NCBI RefSeq assembly: GCF_009762775.1
Contig: NZ_CP046401.1
Location: 5,654,001-5,718,000, forward strand
Reading direction: 5' to 3'
Source of the DNA: Maribellus comscasis
Lineage (GTDB): Bacteria > Bacteroidota > Bacteroidia > Bacteroidales > Prolixibacteraceae
Length of the DNA: 64,000 bases
Made by a program: the position numbers and the translations under genes. The notes beneath the pieces were generated by a model that did no database searches, had not been told where the DNA came from, and saw nothing but the letters and a program-made list of their open reading frames with translations. Shown here one piece after another: positions 48,047 through 57,711 of the stretch (within the stretch, counting starts at the first letter, position 1; each line of letters starts with the position of its first letter).

Positions 48047-49228
48047 TTACTCCTTGTGCATTTTAGATATGATAGTAAATGCTAACATTAGGAAAGTTGC
48101 CAATAGCGCCATTACAGAGCCAAAATAAAACGGTGCATTTGAATTTACTTTATCATATAATAAACCTGCAATTAAACTTGCAGGTAATAAAGCAATCCCA
48201 AGTATTGCAGAATAAATTCCATAAGCTGTCCCTGTTAAATCCTTACTTACAATATCTGAAATCATTGCTTTCTGGGTGCCCTCCGTCAATGCGAGAAAGA
48301 AGCCATATAATGCAAATGAAAATATGAATATACTAATGTTATTAAACCTACCAAATAAATAGTACACTACTACATAAACAAAGAAGCCAATGATAATGAG
48401 TTTCTCGCGACCAATTCTATCCGACAATTTTCCGATAGGCATAGCAAAAAATACAGATACTATGGCGGTAATCATAAACATAAAAGGAATATATGATTCA
48501 TTTATCCCAGTTTCTGCAGTTTTAACAAGCAATAAAGAAACAGAAGAATTTCCAAGGGTAAATACAAAAATGATGGTAAGAAAAAAATAGAATTTTTTAG
48601 GCAATTGTTTTAGGGAGATTTTAGTTGTGTTTTTTTCTTTTTTTTCTGACTTTGCTTCTTTTATAAAAAACACAATAGTCAATACGCCCATAATTGCAGG
48701 AATTGTTGCCAATAAAAAAATGTTAGCGTAATTAAATGGAAATATTATTAATAGAAAGGCGGCAAGCAATGGCCCAATAATAGCCCCGCTATTATCCATT
48801 GCCTTGTGAAATCCAAAACTTTTACCTATTTCATCCTTTTGCACCGAACCACTAATAAGACTATCCCTTGGTGCGACTCTCACCCCTTTTCCAATGCGTT
48901 CAAAAAATCGAAGAAACAAAACATGGACTGGAATTTTGGCTAAAGCATATAATGGGGTTACCAAAGCTGTAATCCCATATCCAATAATCAGAAAAGGTTT
49001 GTTTTTGCCTATCTTATCGCTCCAATATCCGGAAAATGCTTTAAGCAAAGATGCTGTACTTTCAGCAATTCCTTCAATCAAGCCTATTGAGGCTTTAGAT
49101 GCTCCAATGGATAATAGGAATAGTGGCATCACACTATAAATCATTTTAACCGATGTGTCGGTAAAGAAACTTGTCAATCCAACAAAAAACACATTTTTAT
49201 CTAATCCTAATATTTTTGCTTTCTTCAT
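48047..49228 (-). CDS. MFS exporter (DHA1 type)
   Basis: The 393-aa protein has 12 predicted helices. The motif A-like loop GYWSDKIGKNKP lies between helices 2 and 3 and recurs as GKLSDRIGREKL after helix 8. GLTSFFTDTSVKMIYSVMPLFL is typical of a Bacteroidota group annotated as MFS transporter. It probably exports a small amphiphilic compound. An AraC regulator gene lies 79 bp upstream on the same strand. Substrate unknown. Confidence 0.8.
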   Translation of the reverse strand: MKKAKILGLDKNVFFVGLTSFFTDTSVKMIYSVMPLFLLSIGASKASIGLIEGIAESTASLLKAFSGYWSDKIGKNKPFLIIGYGITALVTPLYALAKIPVHVLFLRFFERIGKGVRVAPRDSLISGSVQKDEIGKSFGFHKAMDNSGAIIGPLLAAFLLIIFPFNYANIFLLATIPAIMGVLTIVFFIKEAKSEKKEKNTTKISLKQLPKKFYFFLTIIFVFTLGNSSVSLLLVKTAETGINESYIPFMFMITAIVSVFFAMPIGKLSDRIGREKLIIIGFFVYVVVYYLFGRFNNISIFIFSFALYGFFLALTEGTQKAMISDIVSKDLTGTAYGIYSAILGIALLPASLIAGLLYDKVNSNAPFYFGSVMALLATFLMLAFTIISKMHKE

Positions 49229-49307
49229 AAGAAACTCTATTAACGAAACAGCAAAAGTATGCAGTAGTCACGAAACAATCGTGGTATAATAAGATGCCAA
49301 AATGGTA

Positions 49308-50144
49308 TTAATGAAAATATTTCTCCCTGAATTGAATGGGTGTTAATCCTTCATGTTTCTTAAAGAACTTTATAAAATTCGATGTGTCTGAAAAATATAG
49401 AATGTCTGTTATTTCATTAATCGTATTATCAGTGTGTAAAATATATCTTTTCGCTTCGAGCAATAATTGATAGTTTATCATTTCGCTTGCATTCCGGTTT
49501 ACTTGTTTCCGGCAAATTGCGTTCAGGTTCTGGGGCGTTGTGTTAAGTAAATTTGCATAATCATTCACTTTATGAAGACGCGGGCTTTCTTTCATTAAAA
49601 GTTGTTGGAATTTGTCAAAAAGCGATATCGGCAGGTTTGATTTGTGCGGATTTATTTCTAAAAGCTGTAATAGTTTAGCTAATAGCACACTAAGCAGTCC
49701 ATGAATAATACGTTTTGAATACTTTGTATTTAAGTCGAATTCATTTAAAATATCATTCAGAATGTACTCAGGGTATTTCCCACCCGGAATAGTGATTCTC
49801 GTGTTTTCGCTTAATAGCCTGTAAAGGTTAATTAAATCACTTTCTATTATTTCTTTAAACTCTAAATCTTTAAAAAGAATAATAAAACCTTTGGAAACTG
49901 ATGTCGTTTCCCAGAAATGCAATTGTCTTGGTTTTAAAAAGTAAAACTCAGGCGTTGACATTATGTATCTTTTCGATTCGATGGTATGAAATCCTTCTCC
50001 TTCGCTTAAAAATATTAGTTCGTAGTACTCATTATGTTTGTGCGGTTTTACATTTTTTATGGGTTCTTCAAACCGAGAAATTTTAAATGTTAATTCTTCT
50101 CCAAGTTTGTTTGTTGTGTTTATTTTTTTGTTTTTCATATCCAA
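49308..50144 (-). CDS. AraC-family transcriptional regulator
   Basis: The 278-aa protein has a cupin-like N-terminal sensor (about residues 15-150, containing NVKPHKHNEYYELIFLSEG) and a C-terminal AraC DNA-binding domain (about 180-278). The domain has two HTHs (LHKVNDYANLLNTTPQNLNAI and NEITDILYFSDTSNFIKFFKK) and ends GLTPIQFREKYFH. It is the immediate upstream neighbour of the MFS gene and most likely controls it. Confidence 0.85.
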   Translation of the reverse strand: MDMKNKKINTTNKLGEELTFKISRFEEPIKNVKPHKHNEYYELIFLSEGEGFHTIESKRYIMSTPEFYFLKPRQLHFWETTSVSKGFIILFKDLEFKEIIESDLINLYRLLSENTRITIPGGKYPEYILNDILNEFDLNTKYSKRIIHGLLSVLLAKLLQLLEINPHKSNLPISLFDKFQQLLMKESPRLHKVNDYANLLNTTPQNLNAICRKQVNRNASEMINYQLLLEAKRYILHTDNTINEITDILYFSDTSNFIKFFKKHEGLTPIQFREKYFH

Positions 50145-50314
50145 TTAAAGATAATAATACTTTTGATTGTAGGTTGGTAAAAGGGCACTCTTTGACAAAT
50201 TTTTGGTTGCAGCGTTGGCTTGTTGGATTTTGGCAATGTTTGCAAAGTGAGTCGGTATAAGTTTTAAAAATTATAATCCCATTGGAAGTCACTTTAATAG
50301 TAAAATATTAAGAT

Positions 50315-51004
50315 TTATGCCTTATGAGGGGGATCTATTTTTCCGAATCTCTTTTTTTCTTTCAGAAAATTAAAAAAGAAAATACCAAAAAGAATTAGTG
50401 CAATTCCAAGGACAAAATAGTCATATAAATGTACGTACACCCCCCAGTGATCAATTCCGTAATTACGGTCTGGCATAATGATAAACAAAGTATTGATCAG
50501 GATAATAACTATTCTCAATTCCGTAGGTCCAAGATTTCCGTACGATATTTTAAATTCGCCTTTGAGATAAGTATTAATGTATGTAAAAATTGATAATAAG
50601 TAATAACCGGCAAGTAAAAGCAATGCAGATGAAAACGACACATAAGGGGATGTTCCCGCCCCAATGCAAATAAGAAAAGCAGTTATCCCATCTATATTAT
50701 GATCAAGAAAGAAGCCATAAACCGGGCGTTGTCGGTTTCTTATCCGCGCAAGTGTCCCATCCAGGCTATCGCCAAACCAGTTAATAACAAACCCCATGGA
50801 AGAAAGCCATAGAAAACCATCTCCCCAATTTGAAAGAAAATATCCAACTCCCGAGATAACTGCTCCGAACAAACCAAGCCAGGTTAAATGGTCGGAATTT
50901 ATCCATGAAGGTAATTTTCGGGCAATTCTAATGAGAATTTCCTTTTCTTTTGTACTTAAAATTGAATTCAGTACCCTTATGGCATCTTTATGTTCCATTA
51001 ACAT
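50315..51004 (-). CDS. CDP-alcohol phosphatidyltransferase (cassette B)
   Basis: The 229-aa membrane protein has the signature D-x2-DG-x2-AR-x9-G-x3-D-x3-D (DSLDGTLAR, then GFFLDHNID), one residue longer in the middle spacer than the classical form. It differs from the copy at 33778-34359 in sequence and length, so it likely uses another alcohol acceptor. It is the last gene of cassette B and lies 113 bp after the broken glycosyltransferase. About 170 bp without a gene separates it from the AraC gene. Confidence 0.8.
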   Translation of the reverse strand: MLMEHKDAIRVLNSILSTKEKEILIRIARKLPSWINSDHLTWLGLFGAVISGVGYFLSNWGDGFLWLSSMGFVINWFGDSLDGTLARIRNRQRPVYGFFLDHNIDGITAFLICIGAGTSPYVSFSSALLLLAGYYLLSIFTYINTYLKGEFKISYGNLGPTELRIVIILINTLFIIMPDRNYGIDHWGVYVHLYDYFVLGIALILFGIFFFNFLKEKKRFGKIDPPHKA

Positions 51005-51117
51005 CTTTTTATGTTACTATTCCGGCCCAATTTCCAAATATTATATTCTTAATTAGTAATTGGTTTTATTTTTTTTTAAAAGCATTAAGTGTTGTTCTAA
51101 AATTAAAGAGTTGTTAC

Positions 51118-51792
51118 TTAATTGAATTTGTTGATTACTGCTTTTGCGAACAGATTGAAATTTTCTAATGCTGTAAATGCAACTTGATATCCTTCTTTAA
51201 AAAATTCTTCTATTGCTTTTGACGAGGAGGATTTATCAAACTTTGTCGGATGGATGAGCCCGGAAGCAATACATATTTAACCTTTTTACCTTCAGACATG
51301 TAGTAGTGGTTAATTAATGTCTCTACCCCAAATCGTATTTCTTTCAATTTTCAAAATGGGAAGGATATCTTCTTTTAAAAGACAACGCTGGCCTGTAAAT
51401 GATTTAAAGGGATTTATCCGGTAATTTATCAATGTTTCTGTTGGTTGGCCAAGTACCATGTCAGCCTCCTTGTTTTTTATCGGCGTAATTAATTTTAAGA
51501 AATGTCCTTCTCGAAGTTTTGACAAGTCCGCATCAATAAACATTATTATATCACCATTTGTATTTTGGATGCCTGTTGCCATGGCAAATCCTTTTCCTTT
51601 ATTCTCAGGTAATACAATGTATTTAAAATTGTAATATTTACTTATTCTTTTCAATATGTAATCCGTTTTGTCAGTTGACCCGTCATTAACAATAATGACT
51701 TCATCGAAAAAATAGTCAGCCACGGTAGAGGCAACTTCTTCTATTGTTTTCTCTTCGTTATAGGTGCAAACTATTGCTGTTATCTTATTCAT
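51118..51792 (-). pseudogene. Frameshifted GT2 glycosyltransferase (cassette B)
   Basis: The first 480 bases encode a GT2 N-terminus nearly matching the cassette A enzyme (IVCTYNEEKTIEEV, NDGSTDKT, FIDADLS). A 2-base deletion near 51346-51354 shifts the frame and brings a stop at 51310. Reading on in the other frame recovers KEIRFGVETLIN and KKVKYVLLPG. A 1-base deletion near 51258-51263 then restores the original phase, giving HPTKFDKSSSSKA up to a TAA at 51118. Both lesions are inferred by comparison with the intact paralogue at 21842-22525. The product, if any, lacks the C-terminal third. Confidence 0.85.
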
Positions 51793-51813
51793 CTTTAAAC
51801 TAATTAAATTCTT

Positions 51814-52395
51814 TTAAAAATTCGGGTTTCTGTATTTTTTTGTAAATGGGATAAGTGGTAATAAAAGTGGTGCAGTTACTATGAAGAAAATAAACTCAAA
51901 GATTTTATTGCTGTTTTTGGCGGGAATCCCGTTTAATCTGCTTATAAAAGCATCAAAAGTGTTTCCCGTTAAGTTGCCAAAAAAAATAATCCTGATAATT
52001 ATAATTATATGGTTGGCAGTTTTGTCTCCGTAATATTCAAATAGTTTGAAAGTCATTTCTTTATCAGGATTTCTGTCTGTTTCGGCATAATGTTGTGCAT
52101 AAAGCAAAGCTGGTATTTCAAAATCGGTTGCATCTGCATGAAATTGGAGCTGAAGCATTCTTCTTACTTCTTCCTTACTTATCCCACTTGAAACTGCTTG
52201 TTTTGCATGAAACCAGGTACAATAAGTGCATCCGTTAACAGCAGTGACAATTGTCATTATTTTTTCCGTAAAGGCTTTGTTTATCTTCTTATTACGATTA
52301 ATGCCGATGATTTTAGACCATGCACTTAAAAGAAATTTTAAATCCATTCCAAGCATTTTAATTGTAAATATTTTTCTGTCATATGATTTTTTCAT
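51814..52395 (-). CDS. Carboxymuconolactone-decarboxylase/AhpD-like protein
   Basis: The 193-aa helical protein has the AhpD-like active motif CTYC-x3-H (CTYCTWFHA, about residues 56-64) with the usual preceding Glu (EKIMTIVTAVNG). Such folds handle peroxides or act as small decarboxylase-like enzymes. An unusual hydrophobic C-terminus (about 160-185) suggests membrane attachment. It overlaps the patatin gene by 4 bp. It could protect or modify lipids oxidatively; the reaction is unknown. Confidence 0.75.
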   Translation of the reverse strand: MKKSYDRKIFTIKMLGMDLKFLLSAWSKIIGINRNKKINKAFTEKIMTIVTAVNGCTYCTWFHAKQAVSSGISKEEVRRMLQLQFHADATDFEIPALLYAQHYAETDRNPDKEMTFKLFEYYGDKTANHIIIIIRIIFFGNLTGNTFDAFISRLNGIPAKNSNKIFEFIFFIVTAPLLLPLIPFTKKYRNPNF

Positions 52396-53342
52396 CCTTG
52401 TTTATTCCCATGGTTATCAGCATATTTCTCACTCTGAATATTGTACTGGTTGATACTAAATCGTGCAGCCTTCCTTCCTGCTTCAATCAACTCCTTTGCC
52501 TTGTAAAATTCAAACGTTCTAGCTGCATCAAAAGGAATATTTATTAGTATATCAGGTTTATTCAATTCAAGAGATAATTTTGATATCTGTTCAAGCATTG
52601 CAGATGTTGTAAACTGAATCAGCGAATAGTAACCCTGACTGTTTTTATTACCTGTTGGAATAAAGTCCTGTATTCTCTTTATAATATTATTTATGCTATT
52701 GTTCAGGATAATTAAATTACTAATCGATGATTTTTGAGGAGCAAGATGTTTCTTAACGTCTTCTTCATACAACAATATATCCGGGTTATTGCTGTCATAC
52801 AAATTAACAACAACTAAAATATCGCCTTCTGTTCTTTTTACCCGATTGGCTGGGATTGGATTAAGCAATCCTCCATCAACAAGAATACTGTTTTCTGATA
52901 TAACTGGTGTAATAATTGTGGGGATTGCAATAGATGCTCTCGCAGCTTTATAAAAACTACCTATGGTAAATATAACTTCTTCTCTGTTTATTACATCGGT
53001 TGCAACTGCCGCAAACGGAATATTCATCTCTTCAATAAGAACATCCGGAATTATTGTATTCAATTTTCTAAAAACCTTTTCAGCCTTTAACAGACCATTC
53101 GTGCTTAAGGTGGGGTCCATCAAACTGTAAACATCCTTTTTTTGAAGTGTAGTAAGCCATTCTGTCAATTCATTTAATTTCCCCATAGCACAAAATCCAC
53201 CAATTAATGAACCGATTGAAGTGCCACTAACTGATGTGATATTGAATCCCTGTTTTTCAAGTTCGTTAATTACACCAATGTGAGCCAAGCCTCTTGCTCC
53301 GCCACTGCCCAAAACCAGTGCTACATTTTTTTTCATATCCAT
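52392..53342 (-). CDS. Patatin-like phospholipase (cassette B)
   Basis: The 316-aa protein has oxyanion loop GSGGARG (residues 12-18), catalytic Ser42 in GTSIG and Asp156 in DGG. It is closely related along its length to the cassette A patatin (22700-23611). No signal peptide. It overlaps the AhpD-like gene by 4 bp and follows the acyltransferase gene by 82 bp, giving the same acyltransferase-patatin order as in cassette A without the radical SAM gene. Lipid remodelling is inferred. Confidence 0.85.
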   Translation of the reverse strand: MDMKKNVALVLGSGGARGLAHIGVINELEKQGFNITSVSGTSIGSLIGGFCAMGKLNELTEWLTTLQKKDVYSLMDPTLSTNGLLKAEKVFRKLNTIIPDVLIEEMNIPFAAVATDVINREEVIFTIGSFYKAARASIAIPTIITPVISENSILVDGGLLNPIPANRVKRTEGDILVVVNLYDSNNPDILLYEEDVKKHLAPQKSSISNLIILNNSINNIIKRIQDFIPTGNKNSQGYYSLIQFTTSAMLEQISKLSLELNKPDILINIPFDAARTFEFYKAKELIEAGRKAARFSINQYNIQSEKYADNHGNKQG

Positions 53343-53424
53343 TACTTTAATGTTTTATGCATTCCTGATATTTGAATGATAAATGTCTTTTCAATTTATG
53401 AATTAATTTCATAACAGTTTGTCA

Positions 53425-54234
53425 CTAATTATTTTTATAAGAATAAACTTCATTACGAATCTTTTGTGCCCAGTCCCAGTGCGACATAGATGCATGCAAA
53501 TCACTGTATTGAATCATCTCACCAATTGTAACTTTAATTGTTTTTCCCCTTTTACGAAATAGTTCATGTGGAAGCAAAACCAGTTCCAAATTGATTTTAA
53601 TCTTTACTACTTGCCTGAGTAAAAATATGGAATAAAACAGACAAGAATTTCGTCCATAAAATCGCACCGGAATAATGTTTCTTTTATGTTGAATTGCTTT
53701 TGTAATAAAACTTTTATGCCAGAATTTATCTTGTATCTTTAGTTTATAAATTCTAGATACAAGCCCATAAGGGAAATGTGTTATTGGTGAATCAGAAGCA
53801 AAAACATTGTTTAATTCAACAAAGTATTTTTTAGGATTTTTCCCAAATACATTGACATTTGAGACTATTGGTCTTAAGTTTGGAACAAACATAAAAGCAT
53901 CGTTTCCGATTGCTTTTAAATGTCCGTATTTTGAACCAACAATATTTGTAAGGATTAAACCGTCAAGCAGGCCGAAAGGGTGATTGGCAACAAAAAAACA
54001 TTTTCCATTTTCCGGTAAATTTTCCAGTCCTTCACATTCCACTGTAATTTCCAACTCTTCAATTATTTTTGGCAGAAAGTCAACACCCTCAAATCCTTCA
54101 TATTTTTTTAGAATCCGGTTTATTTCCTCTTGTCTAATAATCCAGGCAATTATTCTAATAGAGAAACCAGGTAGTCTTTTTAGAAATTTCGAATTACTGT
54201 TTTTTATAATATGTGATATATTGATATAATTCAT
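53425..54234 (-). CDS. PlsC/GlsA-like O-acyltransferase (cassette B)
   Basis: The 269-aa paralogue of the cassette A enzyme shares ANHPFGLLDG (HX5D), ITHFPYGLVSR, KFWHKSFITKAI and a C-terminal SHWDWAQKIRNEV. Its start defines the probable start of the other copy. The enzyme would acylate a lyso-type lipid. It is preceded by a TetR gene with 142 bp between; no clear operator is in that gap, so control may be through the TetR promoter (read-through). Confidence 0.8.
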   Translation of the reverse strand: MNYINISHIIKNSNSKFLKRLPGFSIRIIAWIIRQEEINRILKKYEGFEGVDFLPKIIEELEITVECEGLENLPENGKCFFVANHPFGLLDGLILTNIVGSKYGHLKAIGNDAFMFVPNLRPIVSNVNVFGKNPKKYFVELNNVFASDSPITHFPYGLVSRIYKLKIQDKFWHKSFITKAIQHKRNIIPVRFYGRNSCLFYSIFLLRQVVKIKINLELVLLPHELFRKRGKTIKVTIGEMIQYSDLHASMSHWDWAQKIRNEVYSYKNN

Positions 54235-54376
54235 TTTTTGATTTTTATGAAAAGCTTCTAAAACAACTTCTGATTATTATATTTAAAGCCTTGATATGAG
54301 TTTCATTATAACTTTTAAGCACTTTTACGAACTTACATTGCCATGTGTTTGATTTCATATCAATATTAGGACAAAT

Positions 54377-54964
54377 CTATCTTTTCTCAATTCCTTTTAA
54401 TAAAACCTGAATCATGTAATCGAGATTTATATCACACTCGCTACATTTAATATTGACCATTAAAGGTTCCTCAAGTCCTTTCAGTGCTGACACAATAACA
54501 TAGGCAGTTTGCTCTTCATCCCTTTCTTCAAACTCATCATTTATTATACCATTTGATATTATCTCTTTTACTAATAAAATCTCTTCATCATCGAATTTCT
54601 TCCTGATTTTTCCTGCAAAATATTCATAATCCATGTAGCCATTTTTTATCGCATCATTGATGTAAGACAGTTCCCTCAGAATTTTCATTCGTGTAATAAT
54701 GTAATTAGTCAATTTCATTTTACCGTTTAGGTCAGATTTCGCTACTAATTCTAATTCTGTGCGCAATAGTTGAAACTCTTTTTCAACGACTTTCTGAAAC
54801 AACTCATTTTTATTTTTATAATAATAATGGACTGAACCTTTTGATTTGAATGCAGCCTGGGCAATATCATTAATTGAGGTTTTCCGAAATCCATATTTTG
54901 CAAATACCTGCATTGCAATTTTTAAAATAAGTTCTTTTGTATCTTTGGTATTTTTTTTAAACAT
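54377..54964 (-). CDS. TetR/AcrR regulator of cassette B
   Basis: The 195-aa protein has the HTH at about residues 10-57 (core TSINDIAQAAFKSKGSVHYYY), closest in character to the regulator at 26916-27491. It heads cassette B just as that one heads cassette A, supporting duplication of a whole regulator-acyltransferase-patatin-glycosyltransferase block. A 26-bp operator variant abuts its start codon. Confidence 0.85.
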   Translation of the reverse strand: MFKKNTKDTKELILKIAMQVFAKYGFRKTSINDIAQAAFKSKGSVHYYYKNKNELFQKVVEKEFQLLRTELELVAKSDLNGKMKLTNYIITRMKILRELSYINDAIKNGYMDYEYFAGKIRKKFDDEEILLVKEIISNGIINDEFEERDEEQTAYVIVSALKGLEEPLMVNIKCSECDINLDYMIQVLLKGIEKR

Positions 54965-54990
54965 TTGACTAATTATGTTTTTAAGTTCAA
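54965..54990. promoter_or_regulatory. TetR-type operator variant and -7 box of cassette B
   Basis: TTGACTA...AGTTCAA, 26 bp with one extra spacer base. On the minus strand TATTTTTG (54988-54995) is a -7 box sharing its TTG with the outer arm. It abuts the TetR ATG at 54964. Confidence 0.55.
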
Positions 54991-55002
54991 AAATATATAT
55001 AA

Positions 55003-55774
55003 TTTACTAGATTATTATTTTAACACAATAAAATAATGACAAGAGTTATTTAAGATTTATGCTCGAAGTAAGTGGTATAATATTGACAAATGCTCACTGA
55101 AAATTTATTCATGCCAATGCAAAGTAATAGTTTTCCCAAATTATTTTCAGTCCGAAATACAGTCTCTTGTATAGTTTATAGTGACGATAAATTAAGATTA
55201 AGGACAAGAAATTCAAGAATGGTCCTACAAGCAAGCCTATAAGACTTTTAATTTAAATCCCATTCTAACACAAAAACATATTTGTAAAAACAACAATAAC
55301 AGAAGCATTGGTTATGGAGTCAAATTAATAGCAAATATTGTAAAGTGAATGTCATTTCCCTTATCCATTATCATATCAGCAATTTGAAGTAGTAACAACA
55401 GTTAATCTGTCGAAAAGTCTGTCACCAAAATCTCTTCTGTTTAACTTTTAACAAAATTTTTCCAGATATAACCATAAGCATTTACTTTTTATTTTTTTAA
55501 TCCCTAAAAGTGTACTTTTTGCATTGCTGATTGCAATGTGTAGTGATGTACCCATCATAATGTTGTTTAGATTGTCTCCGTTGTTGATTTCTCGGAAAGA
55601 AAATATGATCCTCCATCAAAGTAACATTGCGAAGAGTTGTCCTGAAACAGCATTCAGAACATTGTCATTTGGCTTTGAGTCAATAGGACTTCTTACTGCC
55701 ACATTTTTTGAAAATAATCCTTACTCTGACGAAAATATTCATTACATTTATTTTTGTATAGGAAAGATTCAATA
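55003..55774. other. AT-rich region without a supported gene
   Basis: No reading frame with recognisable content was found. An 83-codon + strand frame at 55524-55775 has neither a family signature nor coding-like composition. I see no RNA gene or repeat. The stretch separates cassette B from a decayed transposase and probably marks the edge of the accessory island. Confidence 0.4.
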
Positions 55775-56402
55775 ATGGCTGCTGGCGCCTCCGTAAAAAT
55801 GTAGAGCGTTTTCCACTGAAGCTATAAAATTTTTTTCTTCTGGCTCATAGAAGCTCGGCATAGCTGTACTGGCTGGCACCGAAAATAACTACAAAAAAAT
55901 GCATTTCCTGTACTTCCCCGGTTTTCTTGTCAACAATTTCAAGTGTTTTCCCCTGCATAATTGATAAACAATTTGTCGCCTGCTTTATGGTTCACTTGGA
56001 TAACCTGATTTACCTTTTTACCCTATTCCCGGTAGAGGTTGCAAAATTGGGTCGACTTTAAACCATGGGTGTTTTTTAGTACTACTTGCGCTACATTTGG
56101 AGTTTGTTTACCCCATATTTCTTTAACTACCTCTCCAGATAAGGGAAAAAGTCGTAAACGTCCTGATGTTTTGATGACATTATATCGGGTGGGTTATTAC
56201 TGAACAGTTGCTCCATCTCAACGTCACTCTTCAACTCAATATTCTCAGAGCAGAGGTTAAGCATCTTTTTCAGAACAATGTATTTTTTTACTATATTACG
56301 AGACAGGGGACAAATACCTGCTGATAAATAACTTGCTTTCTCTTTTGTGTGTAGAGGCAGTACTTTTCGAACTTTACTCATATCTGTTAATTTGTTGGCC
56401 AT
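55775..56402 (-). pseudogene. istA: IS21-family istA transposase remnant
   Basis: Reading from 56402, MANKLTDMSKVRKVLPLH and LSRNIVKKYIVLKKML match the N-terminal HTH of IstA. The frame stops after about 91 codons. Further on, in shifted frames, VNHKAGDKLFINYAG, LEIVDKKTGEVQEM and FIASVENALHFYGGA match the DDE core. The catalytic Asp of the usual F-V-D-Y-A-G is Asn here. The copy is truncated before the rest of istA and has no istB, so it is dead. No terminal inverted repeats were found. Confidence 0.8.
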
Positions 56403-56538
56403 ATTGCATACATTTATCCTGTTAAATGCATGCGAAATTTGGCTTCTACAGTGCCTTAAAAATTCCTTTTGATTGGAGGTCTCTTCGAATCGTTACAGAG
56501 CGCTCACTTTTATCGTTTTTTCACACTATGTTTTGATA

Positions 56539-57711
56539 CTATTTGGATATAATAAAATTTATACCTCCACTGGTGGGTTGAAAATTATTGGTTGTTGCCC
56601 CGCTCAATGGTAATTTTAGGTAAGGAGCAATCGTAAGATTTGTTGTACCTGTTAAGGGATATCTTATCCCATAAGATAAATTGAAAAAAACAGATATATC
56701 TACATTAGAAAATGCAGAAACTTTGGTATTTACTGTTGATTTAGTCGTGACAGTTGTAAATTCTGTCACTATCTGACCTTCTTGTGTCGTTGTCGTTGTC
56801 TCTACTACTTCTTGATATTGATAGTTATATGAATTATTTTCAGTTATGTATCCAACTGAAGAAATTCCGGCAAGCAGATAGTAATCCCTGTTTTTACCAT
56901 CCTTAAATTTGAATTTTATATTAACGGGAATATCAAAACTGAACGATTTTGAGTTTATGGAAACAGGCTTGTCAATTGAAGGCTGAACGTCATTCTTTTG
57001 GACAATTGTCTGATGGGAAATGAGGAGGCCGCAATTAAACAAAATATTCTTTGCTAATTTAAAATCAGTCTGCACCCCGGTTGAAAAACCTAAATTACTG
57101 CCGCTTCCATTGCTCGTGAGTAATGGTGATAGTGAAAAGCCTATTTTAATTTTGTTTCTTTTCTTTGGTTCCTGACTTTCAGCCTTTACCTGATCATTAA
57201 TCGGATCAAATAAAATATCGTTTTTAAAGTCTTCCGATTGAATAGTATCATCAGGCATATTCTCATTCTTGGCGTTATTGGCCATATTTATATTTCCTGA
57301 TTCTTTCTCCTTAGTTTTTTGTGTTTTAACACTCTCCTTTTTTTTATAAGTAGAATGGGTTTCGCTTTCATAGGCATTTCTATTGGTTTTTACAATTGTT
57401 TGCTTTTCTATATTTTCAATATCTCCCAAACTATTATTAATTATTGGCATTATTTTCTTCAAGCTTTTAATAGAATCGGTCCTTACTACTTCATATTTTA
57501 CATCTACGTCATTATTGCTTTTTTGTGTAAATATTAAAAACCCAATTAACAAGCTTGCAACAAGACCTGAAAAAAAGATTGGCCAAAAGGATACCGTCAT
57601 CTTCTTTTGCTTAGAATTTAAAAAGTTTTCCCATGCACCTTCCTTATAAGGTTCTTCATGTTCCCGGGTAATCTTTATTAGGGTATTTAATATATCATCA
57701 AAGCTGTTCAT
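56539..57711 (-). CDS. Anti-sigma-like membrane protein with C-terminal beta-barrel domain
   Basis: The 390-aa protein starts with a short helical cytosolic region (about residues 1-40), followed by one membrane helix (about 43-62). A long polar linker rich in Asn, Lys and Glu follows (about 63-185), and the C-terminal half looks like an outer-membrane barrel (KIKIGFSLSPLL, DYYLLAGISSVGYI, ending INFIISK). It overlaps the ECF sigma gene by 14 bp, so it is the likely partner and negative regulator. The combination of an inner-membrane helix and a barrel-like end raises a topology question. Confidence 0.7.
   Translation of the reverse strand: MNSFDDILNTLIKITREHEEPYKEGAWENFLNSKQKKMTVSFWPIFFSGLVASLLIGFLIFTQKSNNDVDVKYEVVRTDSIKSLKKIMPIINNSLGDIENIEKQTIVKTNRNAYESETHSTYKKKESVKTQKTKEKESGNINMANNAKNENMPDDTIQSEDFKNDILFDPINDQVKAESQEPKKRNKIKIGFSLSPLLTSNGSGSNLGFSTGVQTDFKLAKNILFNCGLLISHQTIVQKNDVQPSIDKPVSINSKSFSFDIPVNIKFKFKDGKNRDYYLLAGISSVGYITENNSYNYQYQEVVETTTTTQEGQIVTEFTTVTTKSTVNTKVSAFSNVDISVFFNLSYGIRYPLTGTTNLTIAPYLKLPLSGATTNNFQPTSGGINFIISK

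Noticed and set aside
55524..55775. An 83-codon + strand frame
   Set aside because: No family signature or neighbour relation, and it lies in a decayed AT-rich stretch; kept only as a gap description.
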